Shown here: positions 55,936 through 64,000 of the stretch, piece by piece
Numbering within the stretch: the first letter of the stretch is position 1
Layout: the number at the start of each line of letters is the position of its first letter
Source: Sinonovacula constricta
Lineage: Eukaryota; Mollusca; Bivalvia; Cardiida; Solecurtidae
Assembly: GCA_007844125.1 (NCBI GenBank)
Contig: CM017567.1
Coordinates: forward strand, 13,922,046 to 13,986,045
Direction of reading: 5' to 3'
DNA: 64,000 nt
Program-made: the position numbers and the translations under genes
The notes under the pieces: model-generated
What the model saw: only the letters and a program-made list of their open reading frames with translations
Told to the model about the DNA's origin: nothing
The model's database searches: none

Positions 55936-57725
55936 GATTCTCTTGAAAACTGTGTACGCACTAGTCTGGTTAACTTGCCTCGTCAGTGTTACCTGTCCTG
56001 AGTAACTTAATAGGCTGCCATCCGAAAAATATGCCATTTACATCTTCAAATATTACTACATCTGCTGGCTTATCACCCGAAAGCGGCAATATACAAAATA
56101 TTAACAAGAAACCGGGTTAAATTGTAACATATAAAGAACACTAGGTCAGTGTTGAAAAAAGGAAATGTAATTACTCGGGGCTGAGGCAAATTTAAATCAC
56201 GACTCTTGCTGAGTATCATAATATTTTCTTAGTTCAACACCTACCTAGTATTCTATTTATCATACCATCTGCTTTGTAAACCAGAGCGTTGTTAATGTCT
56301 AGGTCCCATTTTGTTTTCACGAAAATGAAATTCGCCCTCAAGTGTCGGTACTAGTTTTCATACCCGCTTAACAAAAAAGGTAAAATTATTTATTCTTAAT
56401 TAAAACGATCGATACGAAACGTGAATTATGTTTAACTTACTTATTGCAAAGTCACTGAAACATCATAGCAGTGATCACATTATCATAAATCTTCAACTAA
56501 ACCATGGATGGGTAGGTTATAGAGTCTACAGATTTAAGTTTATATGCTTTAGATATCTAATGTCCGAAGTGATGTTACAGAAAGATAAAAATGTATTTGT
56601 TATCAAGGAAAATAAAATACAATCTGCATTCTGATGACTGCTGATGACGTCGATCAATCAGATTGAAAAGCAGTAGGCCCTATTTAACTTATTATTACAC
56701 ATAGGCCTCCTTCCATTAAACTAACGGTAATTCTTTTGTATGTAGCAATAGTTAACTACACAAAACGCCAGTGATTTCTCCCCAACAACAACAAACAAAA
56801 AACATCAACAAAAACAAACAAAACTGCTTTAGAAAACGGTTCTAGGCCATCAGGTATTCACGTGCTGTTATAGTTTTACCATTCGACAAAAGTCCGTGTT
56901 AAAATTTAAGATAGTTCTGTGTCCCAAAATGCTAAATTAAAGCTGAAACTATGTGCACTTCAACATACTATTAAGAACATGAACTAGAAACGCAACAACG
57001 CATCTTAAAAGGTTATCATGCGGTAGGTGGCGACGCCATCAGATCGTCTCTTACCATATAGTATTGTTGCAAAGAACTCGCTTACTATCATTTTTTCTGG
57101 CTTTGTTTTATCAATATTTGTATTAAATGACAACCAACAACAAATAGAAACTTAATGATTAAGACCATACAGAGCTGTATCCACTAATTATCAATCATAT
57201 ACATGTAATCGCCTGTCTGGCATTTATCCCCATTCAGGACAGGTTGTCACATGTTTACATTTCTCGTAGTGTTCATGGTATTCTTGAAACATTGTAGATC
57301 ACCTTATTCAGACCTTACACAAGAATATTAAAAAGTAAAAAAAAACACTTTTATAAGAGCAAATATGACCACACACAATTAATACGACAGCCAACATGGA
57401 ATTGAAGGAATGAGCGATTTCAATACTCACATATACTCAATATTTATTATGCTTTTCAAACACTTTGTAATAAATCTTATGTTAATCTATAACTTTTACA
57501 AGCCGGCTATAACAGGGTCCTTCGAGTGAACCATACCCTTTTGCCTGTTCACTGTAATTTTCATACTCAACATGCCAAATGATAGAAGATCATTTCATGA
57601 ATGCAGATCTAACAAAGAACGGGACATACATGTATGAACAGTGTGCAACTGTATAGCACTATATTCCACAATTATGCTGTTTTTGTTTGGTTTCTAAAAT
57701 ATATATTAGACCAATTATTATTATT
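55936..57725. other. No supported gene
   Basis: AT-rich; one 68-codon frame (56428-56634) has no recognisable domain. Nothing else seen. Confidence 0.35.
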
Positions 57726-57729
57726 ATAG

Positions 57730-57918
57730 CAACGTCCAGCTTTTTGGTGGATGAAGACCCCAGACAAATGTCTGAGTAGAACACCGGCGCACCGCAAGTA
57801 ACCTGGAAAACCTTCCCACATTAATTCCTTTGCCCTGAATGGGACTCGAACCCACGCATTGAGGTGCGAAGCAGTCAGTTACAAATCGGCAACTCTACCA
57901 CTACGCCACGGCCGCACC
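57730..57918 (-). mobile_element. tRNA-headed SINE, minus-strand copy
   Basis: Read on the minus strand: GGCGTAGTGGTAGAGTTGCC (box A-like), GGGTTCGAGTCCCA (box B), then ATGTGGGAAGGTTTTCCAGG, a GCGGTGCGCCGGTGTTCTAC block and AGACATTTGTCTGGGG. Same family as 11256 and 17676. The tail block CCCAGACAAATGTCT ... CTGGAAAACCTTCCCACAT (plus strand) is the part that matches the satellite at 63411. Confidence 0.82.
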
Positions 57919-57920
57919 CA

Positions 57921-60900
57921 CCACCACAATAACATGTATGCTCTTATGTCGAGGGGGTATGTAAACACACACAAAAAACGTTATAGGTTGAACTGTTTTA
58001 TTTGTTTTATAACAAAGCAACTTGAATGGAAACAATAAAATTTTCAAAAGACAGTTTTGTGTATCACCACTTTGTTTTTGCTTGAATAAATAAACTGTTT
58101 GCTGATGTCTAAACCGAAAATGCTCAATTCGTATCTGATGAATTAAAATAACTAGTTCTATTAAAATGAATAAAAACATCATAAAATACCTACTACTATA
58201 AATACAACATTAATCCATTCTGCATTAGGCAACTTTTTTTTTTTATTTGCTAACAAATTATAGAATTACAACAAGACATATTTGTAAACTAACTGTCAAT
58301 AACATAGATTCTGATCAGACAGCCCCCCCCCCCCTCCCAAGCCTAGCTGATGACAGTTTTTATACAGTGAATAATTGTCAATTAAAATTTATATTATCAT
58401 TTCAACTAAATAAATAGCAAGAGTGGGACACAACTGTCCATGTAAGCATTAGGCTTGCCTTCTTGAATAATCCTTCTTAACACAAGCAAAAGCAATGTAA
58501 GCACATTTTAAATCTGATACAAATACAAGTGATGAATTATTTTGTCCTGTGATACTTATATGTAACAACTCCTTAACTAATGTGTCCTCAGAATTTCGGA
58601 CATATATAGATATCCTGTATGCTGAAATTATTGCTTGATTACTGAACTTACATGTTCTGGATATTTATTACTAAGATTTGAGACTTTACATTTAACTGGA
58701 TGTTTCCTTCCTTTCTCTTTATAGTTATCCATCATGTCCTGATGTGCTTTATTATTGTTGTGTTTTTTAAAGAAATATGTTTTAAGTAAACATTACTTTG
58801 TTGTTATTATTCCTGAATCACCTGCTCTGGCTTTGCTTTCAATGATACAAAACCAAAAGAAAACAGAAAGAAGACCCCAGTAGGAATAGGTACATGAACT
58901 GAGTTTGTGTCTCTATATTACTAAAACAAACCAGAAATCAGCAGCTTAAAGCCACTATGATTAAATTATGCAAAATGGACATGAATTCAGTAGTTTCAGC
59001 ATAAAACATATGTACACACATTATATGTTTGTGACAAACACAGAGTCCAACTGAATGTACATCTCTTTTAGTCTGATGTCTAAACCAGCTATGCGATTTT
59101 TATATACAGTTTCTCAGCTTCACTCTGCCTTTCTTCACCCTTCAACATTTTCATACTTCACAAAGAGTTAGACAGAAAGCACTGCCCTCCAATCTTCATA
59201 TTCTCAATCAACCAATCAGATCAAGGCATCATCTAAGTCAACCAATCAGTCATCCTTCTAGCTGCTGGTACAGCAATCTGACCAATTGTGCGTGTTGTTT
59301 CATCAAACCTTGGTTGATCTCTACTGACCTGGAGCCATAATGCCATAGCAGTTGATTAAAAGGTCACACATTAAGAGGGAAAACATTATTTGTATGAACT
59401 GGATACAAATTGTACATATTCACTATTGTTTTCGGGTATTGTGTACTGTGGTTGTATTTTTTTAAAAGTTATTAGATCTGCTAACAAAATGATACCAGGC
59501 AGATTTAAGGGTTGTACACATTCCAATGTTTAGATATTGTTGCTGTACCAATGTCCTAACTTTAACTGCCAGTTAAGACAACTGAAATGTTAACATCTGT
59601 TTACTGTTTACATATGCAAACTTCATTTATTTGTATTGTGTATAAAGAGATTAACTATAAAGCCTAGTGTATTTTTGTTTATTCAATTTCTGTGTCTGTT
59701 TTTAATTAAACAGACAAAAAAGAGTTTAAAATCAAACAACCTGGGATTTTAAGTGTTGTTTTTTTTTAAGTTTATCTTGAGTGCAAGTTAGTTTTGAGTC
59801 ATGTCTTTGTGAGAAATTAGATTAATGCTGATATAAACTTGCTCCATTTACTATCCAAATGAGGCAGTTATTGTTGCTGAAGGAAAATAAAAGTGTGTTA
59901 TCCTGTTGATTGCTTTCTCTCCCTTTCAAATCTGAACCTTCCATATTTCTTTGATTAAATGCCTTTTTTTTTAAACAATTTAAAATCTTCTACAGTAAAC
60001 AAAGATATCATGCATTATTTACTGAGCAAGTAATCATAAAGTAATATTTAAATGTTAATACATATACTACATAGAGCAAAAATCACACACTCTAAAACTA
60101 ATCAATCTTGTCTAAATATCTGATACTACTACATTTTGACATTTGATGCAAAATGTCTGACATTAAAGTGCTTTTCAGTATTGCTATAAACCACAAATTT
60201 ACATTAAAAGTGTCTTGCAAATAAATTTGAATAAAAATTATATGGGTGATATCTGTTTAATTTGTGTAGCCTGCTTCCCGGAAGAAAAAAAGAGTGCTTT
60301 CTGTTTTGGCGAAACCAGCTTAGTACACAGTAATAGTTCATAGGCACAGCACTGCCTCACCTCATAAGGTATCTGATCCAAGTCTGGAATAACTCCATGC
60401 AACAGCCTTGGAAGTTATCTTCTGGCCAAAAAGTGTGACAATGTTACAGCCAATGTGGGACTAAGTGATCATTTTTGTGCTGTGCAGGTGACAAAGGTTA
60501 CACTTAATGGCTTGCATGATGTTCTTGCTTCTTACTTGCACAAGTGTTAAATTATGTTTAAAGTTATTTAATTATACATTAACCACAACCTACATAGACT
60601 GCTCTTTACTCACTATTTTATATTTTCAAATTTACTTCTACTTCTACTCCTAACAATTGTTTCCTGAATCAATGATACATTACACAGCTTCATACTGCAC
60701 TGAAACAAAATACCACAAATTGAACAGAAGCTCCATTTAATGGTCATGTGTGGTGCAACCATCTAAATGTAAATAACAGCAAAAACAATTTTGTCATTAA
60801 AATGACTTGCCATAAGCATGATGACATTTCTACTAGGAATAATACAAGAAACTACCACAGAAAAAGATGAGGAAAACCTGGAAAACACTTTCTTGACTAA

Positions 60901-61640
60901 TAGCCTAATACAGAAACTTATGTAGAACAAAACATGCCCCAGACTGAGATAAAAGACAAATAACAGAATTAGTAATGAGCCGAATACAGCTTCTATGTTT
61001 ATGCTATGGTAAGTTGTTGACTATCATTCTACACAAATTACTACAATACATTATCATCCTCGGTATGCTGAAGTTGCTGCTGTGGCTGTCTTTAGTACGA
61101 TTGGGCTCAAGTCATGGCTTTGCTTCATGTTTTACTACTACCTTTACATCTCCTGCTGTCTTAATAACTAGACTATGACTTACTAGTAATTTCTGTTAAT
61201 TCTTACACCACTCATTATGCCCTAAATGAACAAAACTTATAAATGTCATATTAACTCAAGATAAAAAGACAAAATCAGATTAAGTGCATCAATATAACAG
61301 ATAATTTCACTCTCTGTATACCCAGTACTCAGAAACATTAGAAGATGCTCATCAGTAACATCACAGCAAATCAAGTAGGATTTAAAAATTATGAATACAA
61401 AAGACTTCCACCTAATCAGGACTTTTGCATTGTGCTTTTTAGGAACTTAAAACACCTAAATAAGCATAAATTTATTCATTTTAGTTTGCAGAATTCATTA
61501 CACAAATGTTAAGTGCACAAATCTTTATGGCCAATGGAAAGAGGCACATGTTAGTATCTGTTTTAACCTTAATAACACTCATATATTACTAAACAATGCA
61601 ATATATTTGTCTTATTGTCTTTATTTGCTAACAAATGGCA
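57921..61640. other. CpG-poor non-coding stretch
   Basis: No exon, SINE head or tandem array recognised apart from a C-run at 58323-58335. By eye, 58921-59640 has only 3 CpG in 720 bases, far fewer than earlier repeat regions of similar base composition. In molluscs such depletion usually marks methylated gene bodies, so this may be intron or untranslated sequence of a gene beyond the window. Confidence 0.4.
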
Positions 61641-61642
61641 AA

Positions 61643-61922
61643 GGTTACAAAGATATACTGATAGAGACTGCAGCAATTGGATAAGGTGACAAAGATATAT
61701 TGATAGAGACTGCAGCAAATGGATAAGGTGATAAAGATATGTTGTTAGAGGCTGCAGCAATTGAATAAGGTGACAAAGATATGTTGTTAGAGACTGCAGC
61801 AAATGGATAAGGTGACAAAGATATGTTGTTAGAGGCTGCAGCAAATGAATAAGGTGACAAAGATATGTTGTTAGAGGCTGCAGCAAATGGATAAGGTGAC
61901 AAAGATATGTTGCTAGAGACAG
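61643..61922. repeat. 42-bp tandem repeat
   Basis: Seven units beginning GGTGACAAAGATATGTTGTT at 61643, 61685, 61727, 61769, 61811, 61853 and 61895, with no length variation. Because 42 is a multiple of three, minus-strand frames show 14-residue repeats (SLSPYPFAAASNNI type); I see no evidence that these are translated. Confidence 0.93.
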
Positions 61923-63410
61923 TTCCAAGCTGGAGATGGCTAATCTGGATATTAACTATTTGCCTAAACCTGATCAAGTTGTGCTGTGTAAAGTAACAGT
62001 CAAAGCATCTTGAAGATTGGACAACTAACAAAGAAATGTATTGTTTGAAATGAATAACCAAAGAAATACAGCGGCTGTTATGGCAACACAAAAATTGTGA
62101 AAGGGGAAAAAAACTTAAAGTAGATACATTTTCAAATATTTAAGATAAGGACACATCTTATTTCTAACTATATGCCCCACCTAGCTTAACTTAACATTAG
62201 GAACCAGTTACATCAAGTATGTGAATTTTGTTTATAAAGCTATTTAATCTCTTCCTTATACAGAAGAAATCAACAGACATTGAACAGAATAAGAACTATT
62301 AATTGCATCCTTCTGAGGTTCACATTTTTAAACCTATTGCATTAAAACCACCCATAATATTCCAACATGCCAGGTTCATTTCAAACAAAAATACAATTGG
62401 TACACAAGCCAGAACAAGAAGATACAGAAATTTCAAAACTAATTCAGCTATTGTTTCACCATAACATCACCATAACCAAACAAAGTGAGATGCAAACAGA
62501 AATAAAAGCAAACAGACTAGAAAACAACATTTACAACTACTTTTGTCTACCATTATAACTATACTTGTTATACTACTTTGGGATTCTAAGAAAGCAAACA
62601 AGATTAACCTGCTTCATTTTCTACCTCTTATATCTGTGACCTTTGTCATTATTACAGTGTGGGCTTAACCCACGGCTCCCCCACAACTGATCATTCTTCT
62701 GTTGCTATGACATTATGCTCCTTGCCAATATTGAGATCAAAACAAAATGGCGGAAATTCTATGACGTAAGTCCAAACCGTTCTGCCCTCTTTTTCTTTTT
62801 TTCCTGTAAAAGAAAGAAAAGAAATGAAATTGCAATGTAGCTAAGTGTGATTCATGCATATTAGTGCAGTTAAAACTACAATTAAATAAGTCAGAGCCTT
62901 CTACTACCATCGTCGATTATTTGATTAGTGCAGTGAAATATTTTATCAATAATATTTCAGTCATTGGCACAAAGTGCATACTGAAAGTATGCATGCTACC
63001 TTTACTACAGCAACACTCAGGTTTTGACATGAAACAACACAATCTTAACACTAGATAGCAACTTTTCTCAAACTAAGCATAAAGCGAGGAGTCTGTAACA
63101 ATAACACATGAAAGATTTTAATGTGCCTAGGGCTGATGCTAAATAATTTTGGTCTTTAAAAAACCTATTGATTTAACAAAAGTACTGAAACAAGATGGCA
63201 TTTTAGGTCACCTAAGTAATGCACTCTTATTTGCTGGCAGTTCTATAATAGCAAAAACTCAATGTATTAGAGATTGTCTTTTAGTCACCAGTCCATTAGC
63301 AGTACATAAACTACCAGTAATGTATCAAAAGCTGATCTATACACACATATTTTTTTCATGTACATCCCAGCAGCACAATTAAGGTGCTTGTATTGATGTC
63401 CAACTATCAT
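61923..63410. other. No supported gene; possible promoter motifs
   Basis: The only notable spot is CAAAATGGCGGAAA (62743-62756), a YY1-like element, next to TGACGTAAG (62762-62770), a CRE-like element that could equally be a splice donor. The ATG in it opens only five codons. Remaining frames look like chance. Confidence 0.3.
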
Positions 63411-64000
63411 TGTAGATCCCAGACAAATGTCTACAAAGAGCTATAGGCATAGTAAAGGCCAGCTGGAAGACCTTCCCACATGAAGTTTCTCACCTGACTG
63501 AGCTATAGGCATAGTGAAGGTCAGCTGGAAGACCTTCCCACATGAAGTTTCTCACCTGACTGAGCTATAGGCATAGTGAAGGTCAGCTGGAAGACCTTCC
63601 CACATGAAGTTTCTCACCTGACTGAGCTATAGGCATAGTAAAGGCCAGCTGGAAGACCTTCCCACATGAAGGTTCTCACCTGACTGAGCTATAGGCATAG
63701 TAAAGGCCAGCTGGAAGACCTTCCCACATAAAGTTGTTCACCTGACTGAGCTATAGGCATAGTAAAGGCCAGCTGGAAGACCTTACCACATGAAGTTTCT
63801 CACCTGACTGAGCTATAGGCATAGTAAAGGCCAGCTGGAAGACCTTACCACATGAAGTTTCATACCTGACTGAGCTATAGGCATAGTGAAGGCCAGCTGG
63901 AAGACCTTCCCACATGAAGTTTCTCACCTGACTGAGCTATAGGCATAGTGAAGGTCAGCTGGAAGACCTCCCTACATGAAGTTTCTCACCTGACTGAGCT
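63411..64000. repeat. 62-bp satellite array derived from a SINE tail
   Basis: Units start (GAGCTATAGGCATAG) at 63438, 63500, 63562, 63624, 63686, 63748, 63810, 63872, 63934 and 63996: exactly 62 bp each with substitutions only. The array runs off the window. The left edge, CCCAGACAAATGTCTACAAA, and the unit's CTGGAAGACCTTCCCACAT align with CCCAGACAAATGTCT and CTGGAAAACCTTCCCACAT of the SINE at 57730-57918, in the same order and spacing. Confidence 0.92.

Noticed and set aside
57840..57918. Genuine tRNA gene on the minus strand
   Set aside because: A and B boxes are present, but the acceptor stem and arm lengths do not fold as a tRNA and a SINE-type tail follows.
63411..64000. CRISPR-like array
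   Set aside because: Uninterrupted 62-bp tandem units with no unique spacers.

Overview
This window looks like AT-rich, repeat-dense nuclear DNA from a bivalve mollusc. The evidence is a spliced gene with GT-AG introns, long non-coding stretches, many decayed non-LTR, LTR, YLDD-type and DNA transposons, tRNA-headed and 5S-like short repeats, and a modular 'gaacac-ctagaggccacatt / ggtcagaatgttt' repeat that I know from clam-type genomes. The species cannot be fixed from the sequence. Almost all of the short open frames are spurious or belong to repeats.

Layout. 0-8.5 kb: a decayed LINE (minus strand) and a decayed Ty3/gypsy pol fragment (minus strand) lie inside three nested pairs of inverted repeats. 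8.5-20.1 kb: a large head-to-tail segmental duplication (unit A about 5.2 kb, unit B about 6.4 kb), each unit carrying a tRNA-headed SINE. 20.1-24 kb: a 2.4 kb hAT-like element with 16-bp terminal inverted repeats and ACTCT flanks, containing two tandem MITEs and a broken zinc-finger transposase remnant. 24.5-24.8 kb: facing CA and TG microsatellites.

26.1-35.8 kb holds the one gene I can assemble fully: a four-exon, 455-residue type II membrane glycosyltransferase of family GT92 (DUF23/UPF0392). Its three intron phases match and it has a DTD motif. Its first intron has collected a TG tract, a transposon tail, two 17-bp minisatellites, a 40-T run and a MULE transposase relic.

36-39 kb: a second decayed LINE of the same kind (plus strand) and a copy of an interrupted reverse-transcriptase/repeat junction. 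39.9-47 kb: a complex repeat field with inverted units, a 'GTAGTGTCGGAAA' array and a higher-order tandem duplication of about 1431 bp. 47.7-49 kb: a decayed YLDD-type (possibly Penelope-like) reverse transcriptase split by a repeat that recurs at 38.3, 49.5 and 50.9 kb. 50.4 kb: one convincing orphan exon with a membrane anchor. 52.8-55.9 kb: repeats, including 5S-rRNA-like segments in tandem. 57.7 kb: a third tRNA-SINE. 58-63.4 kb: a markedly CpG-poor stretch, perhaps an intron or flank of a methylated gene. 63.4-64 kb (window edge): a perfect-period 62-bp satellite whose first unit aligns to the tail of the tRNA-SINE.

There is no operon-like logic. The main biology is one glycosyltransferase gene inside a landscape shaped by transposition, nested insertion and conversion of mobile elements into tandem arrays. 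All alignments were made by eye.
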